DNA of 64,000 nucleotides from JBHHYU01 sp046757725 (GTDB lineage Bacteria; Desulfobacterota; Binatia; UBA9968): assembly GCA_046757725.1 (NCBI GenBank), contig JBHHYU010000008.1, positions 1 to 64,000 of the forward strand. The letters run 5' to 3'. This document shows positions 33,818 through 43,971 of the stretch, in pieces; the stretch's first letter is position 1; every line of letters starts with the position of its first letter. The notes under the pieces are model-generated. The model saw only the letters and a list, made by a program, of their open reading frames with translations, did no database searches and was not told the origin of the DNA. A program made the translations under genes and the position numbers.

Positions 33818-35395
33818 TTAGGCTCGTTGCCTGGAATCCTTATAGAGTTTGTAATCGATACTATCCACAACGGCCTGCCAACTTGCATCGATAACGTTAT
33901 GGGATACGCCCACGGTCCCCCACCGATTTGTACCATCACCCGACTCAATTAACACTCGAACTAACGCAGCCGTTCCCTCACCAGAGGAAAGAACCCGGAC
34001 TTTGTAATCCAGCAGGTCCATCTCCCTAAGAGACGGATAAAACTTCATTAAGGCCCTCCGCAGAGCTCGGTCCAAGGCATTCACAGGACCATTACCCATT
34101 GCCGCTGCATGTTCCATGGTTCCATCCACCTCCACCATAATCGTGGCCTCGGAGATTGGAGGTTCTTCTTCTTTCCTCTTTTCATCGATGACCCGAAAAC
34201 CAACCAGACGAAAGTTTTTTTTCTTCCTTCCCAATGCATCCTGAATGAGAAGTTCAAAGGATGCCTCCGCCGCTTCAAACTCGTATCCCTGGCTCTCTAG
34301 ATGTTTAATACGGCGAAGGATCTCATGTATCACCCGATCGTCGTTTTTGAGTCGGATACCGTATTCCTTGGCTTTGTATACAATATTGCTCCGACCAGCC
34401 AGATCCGACAGCAATACCCGCTGCTGATTGCCTACAAGCCCGGGGTTGATGTGTTCGTAGGTTTCGCGGTTTTTGAGAATTGCGGCGACGTGCAGGCCAC
34501 CCTTGTGTGCAAACGAGCTGTCCCCCACGTAGGGTTGATGCTTGAGGGGATGGATATTTGCAAGCTCATAAAAAAAGTGCGAGACCTCACGCAGCTTCCT
34601 CATCTGGTCGGGTTGAATACACCTCTTCCCCATCTTAAGCTGCAGGTTAGGGATCACGGAACAGAGATTAAGGTTTCCACATCGTTCACCAAAGCCGTTG
34701 ATAGTTCCCTGCACCTGGCGCACCCCCATTTCCACTCCCACCATGGTGTTGGCCACCGCCAGCTCCCCATCGTTATGACAGTGAATCCCCAGATGGCTCG
34801 TCATCTCGCTGTTCAATTTGGCGATCGCGTCACGAATCTCTCCCGGTAGACGACCACCATTGGTATCACAGAGGACAATCCAGTCCGCCCCCGCTTCCTC
34901 GGCCACCCAAAGACATTCCAGGGCATACTCCGGATTCGAGCGATAGCCGTCAAAGAAATGTTCCGCATCAAAAACGACTTCATCCACACGCTTTTTCATA
35001 AATGCGATGGAATCCGAAATCATCTCTAAATTTGCCTTCTTGCTAATCCGAAGGGCGTCACGCACATGGAGGTCCCAGGTCTTTCCTACCAGGGTAACCA
35101 CCGGCATATCCGCATCCAAGAGTATCTTCAAGCTGAGATCCTGAGAGGGTTTGGATGTCGGTTTCCGCGTGGTGCCGAAGGCGGCTATTTTGGTTCCTTG
35201 TAACTTAAGCCTTTTGACTTCCTTAAAAAAATCCGCATCCCTGGGATTGGAACCGGGATAGCCCCCCTCGATATAGTCGATTCCCAACTCCACAAGCTTG
35301 TCTGTAATACGCAGCTTATCCTCAAGGGTAAAGGAAACATCCTCCGCCTGACAGCCGTCCCTCAAAGTCGTGTCATAGATTAAAACGTCTTTCAT
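33818..35395 (-). CDS. cimA: (R)-citramalate synthase
   Basis: This 525-residue member of the DRE-TIM metallolyase family has the N-terminal motif YDTTLRDGCQAEDVSF, HCHNDGELAVANT metal-ligand histidines and a C-terminal LeuA-type regulatory domain. CimA condenses pyruvate and acetyl-CoA to citramalate in a threonine-independent isoleucine route. The sequence follows the CimA/AksA-like branch rather than 2-isopropylmalate synthase. It overlaps lysC by four bases, as in the similar gene order of Geobacter. Confidence 0.88.
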   Translation of the reverse strand: MKDVLIYDTTLRDGCQAEDVSFTLEDKLRITDKLVELGIDYIEGGYPGSNPRDADFFKEVKRLKLQGTKIAAFGTTRKPTSKPSQDLSLKILLDADMPVVTLVGKTWDLHVRDALRISKKANLEMISDSIAFMKKRVDEVVFDAEHFFDGYRSNPEYALECLWVAEEAGADWIVLCDTNGGRLPGEIRDAIAKLNSEMTSHLGIHCHNDGELAVANTMVGVEMGVRQVQGTINGFGERCGNLNLCSVIPNLQLKMGKRCIQPDQMRKLREVSHFFYELANIHPLKHQPYVGDSSFAHKGGLHVAAILKNRETYEHINPGLVGNQQRVLLSDLAGRSNIVYKAKEYGIRLKNDDRVIHEILRRIKHLESQGYEFEAAEASFELLIQDALGRKKKNFRLVGFRVIDEKRKEEEPPISEATIMVEVDGTMEHAAAMGNGPVNALDRALRRALMKFYPSLREMDLLDYKVRVLSSGEGTAALVRVLIESGDGTNRWGTVGVSHNVIDASWQAVVDSIDYKLYKDSRQRA

Positions 35396-36615
35396 AGCTT
35401 CCCCTGCTTCTCGATAAACTCCTCGTGCAGTATCCGAACCGCAAGCTCCGTATATTTTTCCTCCACCACCACGGATATTTTGATTTCGGATGTAGTAATC
35501 ATTTCTATGTTGATGCCCTGCTGCGCGAGAAGCTGAAACATTTTTGCCGCCACTCCGGCATGGGTCCGCATCCCCACCCCAATGATAGAGATCTTGGCGA
35601 TGTTGGGATTCGCCGTAACCCCCTTAGCCTGGATGGCGGACGCAGTCTTTTTCACTAGAGAGAAGGCCTCCTTATAATCTGCTTTAGGAACAGTAAAAGT
35701 CAAATCCGTCGTACCATCCTCGCTGGCATTTTGAATGATCATGTCCACAACAATATTCGCCTTCCAGATCGGTGTAAATATTTGTGACGCAAGCCCTGGC
35801 CGGTCAGGGACCTTTAAAAGCGTGATTTTGGTCTCATCCTTGTCATAAGTTACTCCAGAAACCAAAACCGAATCCATATGCTCGTCCTCCTTTACCAGCC
35901 ATGTTCCTTCAACTTCTGAGAAGCTGGAACGAATATGGACGGGTACATTAAATTTTTTGGCAAGCTCGACAGAACGGATCTGGAGAACTTTAGCCCCGGA
36001 ACTTGCCATTTCGATCATTTCTTCATGAGAAATCCGACTTAGTTTTTTTGCCGCGGGACAGATAGCCGGGTCAGTGGTAAAGATACCCTCCACATCCGTA
36101 TAGATTTCACAAACATCGGCCTTCAGGGCTGCGGCCATGGCTACGGCACTGGCATCCGATCCACCTCGACCCAATGTAGTAATATTATCTTCTTTGTCCA
36201 CCCCCTGAAATCCTGCAACCACGACGATATTTCCACCTTCCAGTGCTTGACTTATCCGAGTCGAATCAATGCTCTGGATACTCGCTTTTCCATAGGTGCT
36301 ATCCGTCGCAATTCTCACCTGATGCCCGAGAAAGGAACGTGCGTGAAGTCCCGAATCTTTAAGCGCAAGGGTCAAAAGGGATGCAGAAACCTGCTCCCCC
36401 GAGGCCAGTAGCACATCACGCTCGCGTTCATCCGGAGTCTCAGAAATCTGTTGAGCCAGGGCCAGGAGTCTGTTTGTTTCTCCAGCCATTGCAGAAACCA
36501 CCACGACCACACTATGCTTTGCCTGCCTGGCTGTTTTGATTTTGTTGGCGACGTGTTTAATTTGTTCTACTGTTCCCAGGGAGGTACCGCCATATTTTTG
36601 TACGATCATTGCCAT
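35392..36615 (-). CDS. lysC: Aspartate kinase
   Basis: This 407-residue monofunctional aspartokinase has the N-terminal KYGGTSLG kinase motif, a GRGGSDASAVAMAAAL segment and two C-terminal ACT domains (from about residue 265) for feedback control by lysine and threonine. It catalyses the first step of the aspartate-family amino-acid pathway. The gene is first of a lysC-cimA pair and its end overlaps the cimA start. Confidence 0.93.
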   Translation of the reverse strand: MAMIVQKYGGTSLGTVEQIKHVANKIKTARQAKHSVVVVVSAMAGETNRLLALAQQISETPDERERDVLLASGEQVSASLLTLALKDSGLHARSFLGHQVRIATDSTYGKASIQSIDSTRISQALEGGNIVVVAGFQGVDKEDNITTLGRGGSDASAVAMAAALKADVCEIYTDVEGIFTTDPAICPAAKKLSRISHEEMIEMASSGAKVLQIRSVELAKKFNVPVHIRSSFSEVEGTWLVKEDEHMDSVLVSGVTYDKDETKITLLKVPDRPGLASQIFTPIWKANIVVDMIIQNASEDGTTDLTFTVPKADYKEAFSLVKKTASAIQAKGVTANPNIAKISIIGVGMRTHAGVAAKMFQLLAQQGINIEMITTSEIKISVVVEEKYTELAVRILHEEFIEKQGKL

Positions 36616-36778
36616 CTGCGTATCTCTAGAAACCAGAAATCAAAATTCACGATTCGGGTGCCCACCTCCCTGTGGAATCCTGGCTCCCGGGCTTCAAATT
36701 CTGTTTCCTCCCTTGATCCCTTTCCCGTTTCCAATGCTAGACTTCGTCGAAACTCCGCAGTCCAAAATCTAAACTCCT

Positions 36779-37258
36779 TTATCCCTGATCCTTTAACCCC
36801 TTGATGATCTCCTCATAATGCTCGCCATAAGGCTTCATCGTGACCTTTCGCCGGTTGTCGTTCATTGCAACAAAATCGACTTGCATATACTCCGTAACCT
36901 CTTCTGAAGCAAGGTGATTGAACCATTCGATCACGCTTACACCCTCGGAGAAGAGGTACTCTCGAAGGTTCAACTCCTCCATCTCCCTCACGCTATTTAT
37001 CCGGTAAAGGTCGATATGATAGATGGGTAACCGTCCACTGTATTCATTGATCAGTGTAAATGAAGGGCTGCGGATCCATGTCTCTTTAGCCACTTCTAGT
37101 CCCTTAACCATGCCACGGGCGAAACAGGTCTTCCCGCTTCCCAACTCGCCCGTAAGTCCAACGATGTCACCTGCCATGAGAAGCCTGCCCAACCTTTCCC
37201 CCAAAATTCGCGTTTGCCGTGATGATCTGGACAGAGTGCTTAAGAATTTTTTGGGCAT
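36779..37258 (-). CDS. tsaE: TsaE, ATPase for tRNA threonylcarbamoyladenosine synthesis
   Basis: This small P-loop ATPase has a Walker A GELGSGKT, a YHIDLYRI segment and IEWFNHL, all standard for TsaE/YjeE. It partners TsaB and TsaD in making t6A37 on tRNA. An ATG at 37279 would add seven residues; the ATG at 37258 (MPKKFLSTL) looks more natural but the choice is uncertain. Confidence 0.9.
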   Translation of the reverse strand: MPKKFLSTLSRSSRQTRILGERLGRLLMAGDIVGLTGELGSGKTCFARGMVKGLEVAKETWIRSPSFTLINEYSGRLPIYHIDLYRINSVREMEELNLREYLFSEGVSVIEWFNHLASEEVTEYMQVDFVAMNDNRRKVTMKPYGEHYEEIIKGLKDQG

Positions 37259-37306
37259 GAGGCACCATGCATCAGGCAAGAGGCATCAAAAAATGTTATC
37301 GCTATT

Positions 37307-38881
37307 CTATCTGCCGGTTGCGCTCTTCCCTCTGCCTTCTGCCAAACTGCGTATTCCCTGAGGCAGCGCCTCCAGTACATCCGATGCGATCATCCCAATC
37401 TGCCCCTTAGTTCCAGCCACCTGGTCTCCAACAAGACCGTGGAGAAAAACTCCTAGCTTGAGCGCATCTTCCATCCTAAAACCCTGAGCCAAGAGACCCG
37501 CCAAAATACCCGCGAGGACATCTCCCATTCCCCCACTCGCCATCCCGGGATTTCCCGTCGGATTGATAGAGACCTCTCCCCTGGGAGTAGAGATCACCGT
37601 CCTTGCCCCTTTGAGCACCACATAGCAACCATAATCGCATGCAAAGGAGCGTGCCGTGCCAATCCGATCCTTGTTGACAGTGGCATTATCCTGTCTTACG
37701 AGCCTCGCCATCTCTCCGGGATGAGGGGTCAATACCGGAGGGGTTCTTGCACTACGAAGCCGCTCAACGTCTTCAGCTAAACAGTTGAGCCCATCCGCAT
37801 CAATGACCCAGGGGATCTCCAGATTTCGAAGGAGCCACCTGAGCGCGTTTCGAACGAAATCCTTGACTCCTATTCCAGGACCCAAGAGTAAAGCTCTTTT
37901 TTTATCGATAAGGTGGTACCAGTCTTGGTCATTTAGAGACTCCACCTCTTCCTCTGAATTTTCTTTCAGTGGTTCGGTCATAACCTCTACCATGGAACCG
38001 GCAAAGATATCATTGAGGGAGCGGGGGCCCGCCAATGTCACCATCCCTGCTCCCACTCGCATGGCCGCCCGACAAGCCATAATAGCAGCCCCTGTCTTTC
38101 CCCTGGAGCCTGCCACTACCAGAAGATGCCCGTAGGTGCCCTTGTGGACATTTGGCTCTCTCACGGGAACGAGCCAGTGGATATCCTTCTTCTCTAAGAG
38201 TTCCGTCGGGACATGCAATTGATCCACCGCCTTGGGATGGATACCTATATCCCCCACGACCAAGTCTCCCACGTAAGAGAGCCCAGGATAGATAACCTGT
38301 CCCACTTTAGGGTAACCAAAGGTTACGGTCATCTCCGCCTGTATCGCTATACCCAAAGGCCTTCCCAACTCCGCATCCAAGCCCGAAGGAATATCCACAG
38401 CCACAACAGGAAGACCCGAGGCATTGATGACGGAAATGGCATCCGCGTAAAGACCACGAACCTCCTTTTTGAGGCCGGTTCCCAGGATAGCATCGACCAG
38501 AAGCCTTTTTCCTTTCAACCTCTGACTAAAGAGCGCAAAGGAGTCAGAGGTTACCTCAACGATTTTTCCTTTGATCTTGAGAAAAGCACCCAGATTTTCC
38601 TTCGCATCGTGAGAGAGTTCTTCCTTACGGGCCAGCAGAACCACCTCACAGGGTATCTTTTTCTCTTGGAGTTTCCGAGCAACCACCAATCCATCTCCCC
38701 CGTTGTTCCCTTTCCCGGCAACTACCAGTACTCCTCCTTTTGCGATTCGCCCAAAGGAGCCCATCAGGGCTTTAGTCACACTTTCTCCTGCCCGCTCCAT
38801 CAAGACCAGACTCGGAACCCCGTACTTCTGGATTGTCAAGCGATCCAACGTACGCATCTCTTCTGAGGTTACGACCAACAT
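37307..38881 (-). CDS. nnrD: Bifunctional NAD(P)HX epimerase/dehydratase
   Basis: The two-domain enzyme (524 residues from ATG 38881) has an N-terminal YjeF-type epimerase region with VAGKGNNGGDGLVVAR and a C-terminal ribokinase-like dehydratase region with GNPGMASGGMGDVLAGILAG. It repairs hydrated NADH and NADPH. A TTG start 13 codons upstream (38920) is possible but would leave only three bases after pdxJ. It sits between tsaE and pdxJ as in the Geobacter-like order. The gene could equally be labelled nnrE-nnrD fused. Confidence 0.91.
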   Translation of the reverse strand: MLVVTSEEMRTLDRLTIQKYGVPSLVLMERAGESVTKALMGSFGRIAKGGVLVVAGKGNNGGDGLVVARKLQEKKIPCEVVLLARKEELSHDAKENLGAFLKIKGKIVEVTSDSFALFSQRLKGKRLLVDAILGTGLKKEVRGLYADAISVINASGLPVVAVDIPSGLDAELGRPLGIAIQAEMTVTFGYPKVGQVIYPGLSYVGDLVVGDIGIHPKAVDQLHVPTELLEKKDIHWLVPVREPNVHKGTYGHLLVVAGSRGKTGAAIMACRAAMRVGAGMVTLAGPRSLNDIFAGSMVEVMTEPLKENSEEEVESLNDQDWYHLIDKKRALLLGPGIGVKDFVRNALRWLLRNLEIPWVIDADGLNCLAEDVERLRSARTPPVLTPHPGEMARLVRQDNATVNKDRIGTARSFACDYGCYVVLKGARTVISTPRGEVSINPTGNPGMASGGMGDVLAGILAGLLAQGFRMEDALKLGVFLHGLVGDQVAGTKGQIGMIASDVLEALPQGIRSLAEGRGKSATGR

Positions 38882-38923
38882 ATTTTTCGTGTCTCGTGCT
38901 CGCCTATGGCGCGAACACAATCA

Positions 38924-39649
38924 TCAAGCACGAATCAAAAGCTCCTTCATCTCCCTGACCGCTTGTTCCATACCGACCATGATCGCCCGAGCGACGATGC
39001 TGTGTCCGATGTTGAGTTCAATGATTTCACTGATCCGCGCAATAGAAGAGACGTTATCATAATTCAGGCCGTGGCCGCCGTGTACCTCCAGCCCCAACCT
39101 GTGGGCAAGGGCGGCGATGGCAGCGATCTCGTCAAGCTCCTCGGCTCGATCCCCCAAGGCGTTACAATAGCGGCCCGTATGAAGCTCCACGCTGTTGGCC
39201 CCAACAACTTGGCTCGCCTGGATCTGCCTGTCTTTTGGATCTACAAAGAGACTGACTCGGATCCCTTGTCTCTGGAGCCGCTGCACAGCCTCCCGGACCC
39301 CGGCCTGGTGAGCCACGACATCGAGCCCGCCTTCTGTAGTCAATTCCTCACGGCGCTCAGGAACAAAACAGGCATCATCTGGATGAAGCTTTTCGGCCCG
39401 GTCCACCATCTCCGGGGTTACGGCCATTTCCAGGTTAAGCTTCGTTTTTACTCTCTGACGTAGAATTTCAACATCCCGTTCCTGAATATGGCGGCGATCT
39501 TCCCGCAGGTGAACGGTAATTCCGTCCGCCCCTCCCCTCTCCGCCAAAAGTGCCGCCTCCACCGGATCGGGAACTCCGATTCCCCTAGCTTGGCGCACCG
39601 TAGCAACATGATCGACATTGATACCTAATCGAGGCATGGCATGGTTCAC
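38924..39649 (-). CDS. pdxJ: Pyridoxine 5'-phosphate synthase
   Basis: This 241-residue TIM-barrel protein has the N-terminal LGINVDHVATVRQARG and the DGITVHLREDRRHI motif of PdxJ. It joins 3-amino-2-oxopropyl phosphate and deoxyxylulose 5-phosphate in vitamin B6 synthesis. The start overlaps the glmM stop by four bases, so both are co-translated. Confidence 0.94.
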   Translation of the reverse strand: MNHAMPRLGINVDHVATVRQARGIGVPDPVEAALLAERGGADGITVHLREDRRHIQERDVEILRQRVKTKLNLEMAVTPEMVDRAEKLHPDDACFVPERREELTTEGGLDVVAHQAGVREAVQRLQRQGIRVSLFVDPKDRQIQASQVVGANSVELHTGRYCNALGDRAEELDEIAAIAALAHRLGLEVHGGHGLNYDNVSSIARISEIIELNIGHSIVARAIMVGMEQAVREMKELLIRA

Positions 39650-41100
39650 CCCAACTGAGACCGGATCTCCTCAGCCACCTCTTGAGCCATTGCGTGGATC
39701 CGGTCCTCACTTTCCCCTTCCAACATGACCCGTGCCAGAGGTTCGGTCCCTGAATAGCGAACCAAGATCCTCCCGTGTCCGCTTAATTCTTTTTCAATAG
39801 CAGCGATCTTCCGACTGAGCCGAGGGAGCCGGGAAAGGTCTCTCTTTTCTTTCACCCTCACGTTAAGTAGAATCTGCGGGAGCTTGGTCATCACTTTTTT
39901 CAATTCCCCGAGTCGCATTCCTTTCTCCACCATGATGGCCAGGAGCTGTAACCCCGTGATACAGCCATCTCCGGTTGTATTGTGATCTAGAAAAATGATG
40001 TGACCTGACTGCTCCCCGCCGAGGTTATGTCCTCGTCGCAGCATCTCTTCAACCACGTAACGGTCCCCCACCGCGGTGCGTACCACTTTGATCCCCATTC
40101 CGTGAAGCGCAAGATCCAATCCCAAATTGCTCATGACCGTAGCCACCACTGTCTCACCTTTAAGGGTTCCGTGCTCTTGCATCTCCTTGGCACAGATTAC
40201 AAGGGCTTGATCCCCATCCAGCACCTCGCCTTCTTCATCAATGAATATAGCCCGATCCCCGTCCCCATCCAAAGATAAGGCGAGATCCGCGTGATGCTCC
40301 AACAATGCCTGCCGAGCCGTTTCCGGATAGAGAGAGCCGCAATCCTGGTTGATATTTTCCCCATCCGGATGCACCCCAATGGGGATTACCTCGGCCCCTA
40401 GTTCCGACAATACCTCAGGCGCAACCCGATAGCACGCTCCGTAGCCACAATCCACCACAATTTTTAACCCCTCCAGGGTCAGATGGCGGGGAAAGGTATT
40501 TTTAAGATAGACGATGTACCTTCCCACAGCATCGGAGATACGGAACGCCTTGCCAATCGCAGATGCCGTCGGTTTGTTCCGCTCAGTCTCACCATGTAAA
40601 ATCATCTCTTCCATGCGGGCTTCGACCCCATCTGGAAGTTTGAACCCGTTATAAGAGAAGAATTTTATCCCATTATCTTCATAAGAATTATGAGAGGCGG
40701 AGATCACAACACCGGCATCGGCTCTCATGCTCCGGGTTAGAAAGGCCACACCAGGAGTTGGCAAAGGACCGACAAGCAGGACATCCGCGCCCTTAGAGCA
40801 GATTCCGGAAGCTAGGGCTGTTTCGAGCATATAGCCTGAAAGACGCGTATCTTTCCCGATCAGGATTTTATGGCGGTGTTTTCCACTGCCTTCTCGCGAG
40901 TTCGAGGAGGAAGAGGCACGTTTTTCGCCGGTTCTGCCGGTAGAACGGGGGAAAGTCTCATGAAGAACGTCGGCTACGGCTCGACCCAGTTTTAATGCCA
41001 TCTCGGAGGTCATGGGCTCGAGGTTTGCAACACCTCGGACCCCATCGGTTCCGAAAAGGTGTCGCTTGTGGTTTTTCTTTTTTACAGGTGCTGATGACAT
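39646..41100 (-). CDS. glmM: Phosphoglucosamine mutase
   Basis: This alpha-D-phosphohexomutase of 484 residues has the phosphoserine loop VVISASHNSYEDNGIKFFS (active Ser136), the metal loop LDGDGDR and a C-terminal RYSGTEPLARVM sugar-phosphate segment. It interconverts glucosamine-6-phosphate and glucosamine-1-phosphate for cell-envelope precursors. A low-complexity Ser/Arg/Gly-rich stretch (about residues 52-77) inserted near the N-terminus makes it longer than the usual 445-450. The cdaA-ybbR-glmM order is typical of c-di-AMP-producing bacteria. Confidence 0.93.
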   Translation of the reverse strand: MSSAPVKKKNHKRHLFGTDGVRGVANLEPMTSEMALKLGRAVADVLHETFPRSTGRTGEKRASSSSNSREGSGKHRHKILIGKDTRLSGYMLETALASGICSKGADVLLVGPLPTPGVAFLTRSMRADAGVVISASHNSYEDNGIKFFSYNGFKLPDGVEARMEEMILHGETERNKPTASAIGKAFRISDAVGRYIVYLKNTFPRHLTLEGLKIVVDCGYGACYRVAPEVLSELGAEVIPIGVHPDGENINQDCGSLYPETARQALLEHHADLALSLDGDGDRAIFIDEEGEVLDGDQALVICAKEMQEHGTLKGETVVATVMSNLGLDLALHGMGIKVVRTAVGDRYVVEEMLRRGHNLGGEQSGHIIFLDHNTTGDGCITGLQLLAIMVEKGMRLGELKKVMTKLPQILLNVRVKEKRDLSRLPRLSRKIAAIEKELSGHGRILVRYSGTEPLARVMLEGESEDRIHAMAQEVAEEIRSQLG

Positions 41101-41126
41101 CGCTGTTCACTCCTCTTTCGAAGGAC

Positions 41127-42065
41127 TTACTTTTTCGGCTTTAAAATCCTAACCTTAAAACGGTCCGGCTTTTGCTCCAGCACTTCAATCTCCTCGGGGA
41201 GATCAAGACCCAGGGCGAGCGTGTGCTTCCCGGGTTTCAATCCGTTCAAATCCAGGTATACCTGCTCCGCTCCCACTTGTAATTGTTCGATGATGCGCTT
41301 GGGACCTGATAGACGGAGGGTAACTCGCCTAGGGCTTATGCGATAGCTTCCCTCAAAATTTTTTACTTTCACTTCAACGTGACTGAACTCTTTTGTTACC
41401 CACTCCTCCTTCACTGTGACTGAAACGGTAACTCGATCCCGAGAAAGTGAAAAAGATTTTCCCGTAGAGCTGAGATGGACCTCGCGTGATAAACGCTTTT
41501 TGATCCCCTCCAGCTTAACAGGCAATGTCTCCAACGAAATCATCGGGTTGAGCTCACGAGCCGGACCTCTAATCTTGATGGTCTCTGGATCGGTCTCAAC
41601 ATGGGCCACCTTATAGCCAAAAGGGGGTTTCCCGACAAAGCGAACCGTAACAGGAAGCGAACGTGTGACCATCAATTCCAAAACTAGATTGACCACTGAG
41701 GGGCTGATCCGGGTAATTTTTACCCCACGAGGAGGATTAAAAAAATCAGGACTTAGCCGGAATGTCGAGGTTCCCGGCCGGGCTCCGTCCAGATCCAGGA
41801 TGACTTTCAGACGATCCGGATCCATAGTGGAGAGCAGTGCCGGGGGCCCCATCACCCGGACCTCGATTTTTCCAAGCTCCGGATTCCCTACCATCACATT
41901 GGAGGGAATATTGCGCAACTCCACGGGAACCTCCATAGCCCGCTCTACGGCTTTTTGGCCGGCATTAACATAGAGCCATAGACCGAGAGCAAAGACTAAA
42001 GAAAAGAGCTTCAACCCTAGATTGCTACCCGCCAAAGCCATCATTGCTTTCCAACCGCGCTTCAT
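41127..42065 (-). CDS. YbbR-domain protein, CdaA partner (CdaR-like)
   Basis: The 312-residue protein has one N-terminal membrane helix (about residues 13-32) followed by extracytoplasmic beta-rich repeats of the YbbR family. In characterised systems a YbbR protein (CdaR) binds the diadenylate cyclase CdaA and adjusts c-di-AMP output. The gene lies between cdaA and glmM, overlapping the cdaA end by four bases. Confidence 0.87.
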   Translation of the reverse strand: MKRGWKAMMALAGSNLGLKLFSLVFALGLWLYVNAGQKAVERAMEVPVELRNIPSNVMVGNPELGKIEVRVMGPPALLSTMDPDRLKVILDLDGARPGTSTFRLSPDFFNPPRGVKITRISPSVVNLVLELMVTRSLPVTVRFVGKPPFGYKVAHVETDPETIKIRGPARELNPMISLETLPVKLEGIKKRLSREVHLSSTGKSFSLSRDRVTVSVTVKEEWVTKEFSHVEVKVKNFEGSYRISPRRVTLRLSGPKRIIEQLQVGAEQVYLDLNGLKPGKHTLALGLDLPEEIEVLEQKPDRFKVRILKPKK

Positions 42066-42814
42066 GAGGCAAACAGTCCCTCTAGCAGTTTGCGAAGCTG
42101 GAGAGCGTCAAGGTCCTGGGTGACTTTTCCTTCCACGACCAAAGAGATCTTTCCATGCTCCTCTGAGACGACGATGGCCACCGCGTCAGTCTCCTCCGTC
42201 AAGCTAATCGCTGCACGATGGCGGGTCCCGAGGGCCTTACTCAAGTTGATATCCACGGTAAGAGGCAGAAAGCATCTGACCGCAGCGACCCTTCCTTTCT
42301 GGATCACCAAGGCGCCATCATGGATCGGAGTCCCGGGCAAAAAGACGCTTTCCAGGAGTTCCCGACTCACTTGCGCATCGAGACGCGTGCCCACTTCTAT
42401 ATAATCGTTTAATCCCACCTCCCGCTCGAGAATCATCAAAGCCCCTATCCTTTCACGGGCGAGAGCGACGGCAGCATTGGTGACCTCTTCGACGACCGGC
42501 CCATGCTCAATACGATCGGGGCCTCCGAAGAGGGGTGCCGTTCCCACCTGTGTTAGGGCACGCCGGATGTCGCTTTGAAAGATCACAACAATAACTAGAA
42601 TGATAGACCCTAACAGGCTGTCGAGAACCCAATTGAGTGTAAAGAAACCCCACACCTTGGATGAAACAGAAGCCAAGAGGACCACCACCAGCCCAATGAG
42701 CATCTGCATGGCGCGGGTCCCTTTGATCATGTAAATCAGCCGATAAATCACAAAGGTGATGACGCCGACATCAACGGCATCTTGCCACCGCAGGTGCGCA
42801 AAGATCTCAAGCAT
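42062..42814 (-). CDS. cdaA: Diadenylate cyclase CdaA
   Basis: This membrane-bound c-di-AMP synthase has 250 residues. Three N-terminal hydrophobic helices are followed by a DAC domain with IHDGALVI (DGA motif) and TRHRAAI (RHR motif), both needed for ATP condensation. The ATG at 42814 is chosen because AGGGAAG lies just upstream and the longer frame overlaps folP more deeply. In Gram-negative bacteria this cyclase is less widespread than in Firmicutes, although it occurs in Desulfobacterota. Confidence 0.92.
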   Translation of the reverse strand: MLEIFAHLRWQDAVDVGVITFVIYRLIYMIKGTRAMQMLIGLVVVLLASVSSKVWGFFTLNWVLDSLLGSIILVIVVIFQSDIRRALTQVGTAPLFGGPDRIEHGPVVEEVTNAAVALARERIGALMILEREVGLNDYIEVGTRLDAQVSRELLESVFLPGTPIHDGALVIQKGRVAAVRCFLPLTVDINLSKALGTRHRAAISLTEETDAVAIVVSEEHGKISLVVEGKVTQDLDALQLRKLLEGLFAS

Positions 42815-43739
42815 CTTGTCTTCCCTTGGACTCTGACATCCCAAAACGAAGCGCATCGGCAACTCGTATCGCCCGACAGGCTGTTTTTACATCGTGGATC
42901 CGGATCATGTTCGCCCCACGCAGCACAGCCGCAACGGTAGCTGCCAAGCTCCCTTCCAGACGATCGCCGGGACCAACCTCCAAAATCTCACCGATAAAGG
43001 TCTTGCGTGATGGCCCTACCAGAAGTGGGCGTCCCAAAACATCAAGGGAAGAGAGGTCCCGTAACAATGTCAAGTTATGGTCCAAGTTTTTGCCGAAGCC
43101 GATTCCAGGGTCGATGATGATCTGTTTCGGTTCTACACCCCTTTTCGCAGCAAATCGCATTCGGTCCAGCAAAAAATTTTTCACTTCGTCCAGTACATTC
43201 TGATAGTAAGGCTTTTCCTGCATCGTTTGCGGCTTCCCCTGCATATGCATTAGAATCACGGGAGTCTTTTTCTCCGCAACCAAAGAAACCATACCAGGAT
43301 CAAACCTCAACGCGCTGATATCATTGACTATATCCGCTCCCTCATCCAAGGCAGCCCGCGCCACTTCAGCCTTATAAGTATCGATGGAAATAGGGATGGC
43401 CACGGCTTGGCGTAGGCCACGGATAATCGGCAGGACTCGTTCCATTTCTTCTTGTACCGAGACAGGCCGAGCGCCCGGGCGACTGGATTCTCCCCCAATG
43501 TCAATGACGTCCGCCCCACTACAAGCCAACTCCACCCCGCGAGCTACTGCTCTCGCCGGGTCTAGGTACTTCCCACCGTCAAAGAAAGAATCCGGCGTGA
43601 TGTTGAGGATTCCCATCACAGCGGTCCGCCGTTCCATGTCAATGTTTCCCCGAGAGGTCGCTAGAATCCAGCCCCGCGGCGGAGCAGAAACCTCTATCGC
43701 ACTTACGTATTGATTCACACTATGCCTAGGAGGCTTCAT
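42807..43739 (-). CDS. folP: Dihydropteroate synthase
   Basis: This 310-residue TIM-barrel enzyme has MGILNITPDSFFDGG, the DIGGESSRPGA loop and VGPSRKTFIGE, the three standard DHPS signatures. It couples p-aminobenzoate to the pterin in folate synthesis. A 30-residue extension before the barrel matches family alignments (PRGWILATSRGNI). The stop overlaps the cdaA start by eight bases. Confidence 0.92.
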   Translation of the reverse strand: MKPPRHSVNQYVSAIEVSAPPRGWILATSRGNIDMERRTAVMGILNITPDSFFDGGKYLDPARAVARGVELACSGADVIDIGGESSRPGARPVSVQEEMERVLPIIRGLRQAVAIPISIDTYKAEVARAALDEGADIVNDISALRFDPGMVSLVAEKKTPVILMHMQGKPQTMQEKPYYQNVLDEVKNFLLDRMRFAAKRGVEPKQIIIDPGIGFGKNLDHNLTLLRDLSSLDVLGRPLLVGPSRKTFIGEILEVGPGDRLEGSLAATVAAVLRGANMIRIHDVKTACRAIRVADALRFGMSESKGRQDA

Positions 43740-43971
43740 GATCAGCCATCAGTGAAAATTCTTTGGGCAACCAGGTAGTGGCACAATAGGTAGGCTAACC
43801 TTTGCCGACACCCTCTTCACTTTTAGACAACCCGCTGCTGACCCCTCCCAGCAGCCAATGACGTAAACCCGTCATTTATACCGGTGAGGATCCTGCCCCC
43901 ACGACTTGCAACAAATGCTTGATTTGAGGGGTGAAATTTCCGAGGGTTAGCAAATCCTTTGGGAGGCCAAC

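Noticed and set aside
43740..43971. Possible small RNA or gene between ftsH and folP
   Set aside because: No tRNA-like fold, strong hairpin or coding frame seen in the 232 bases.
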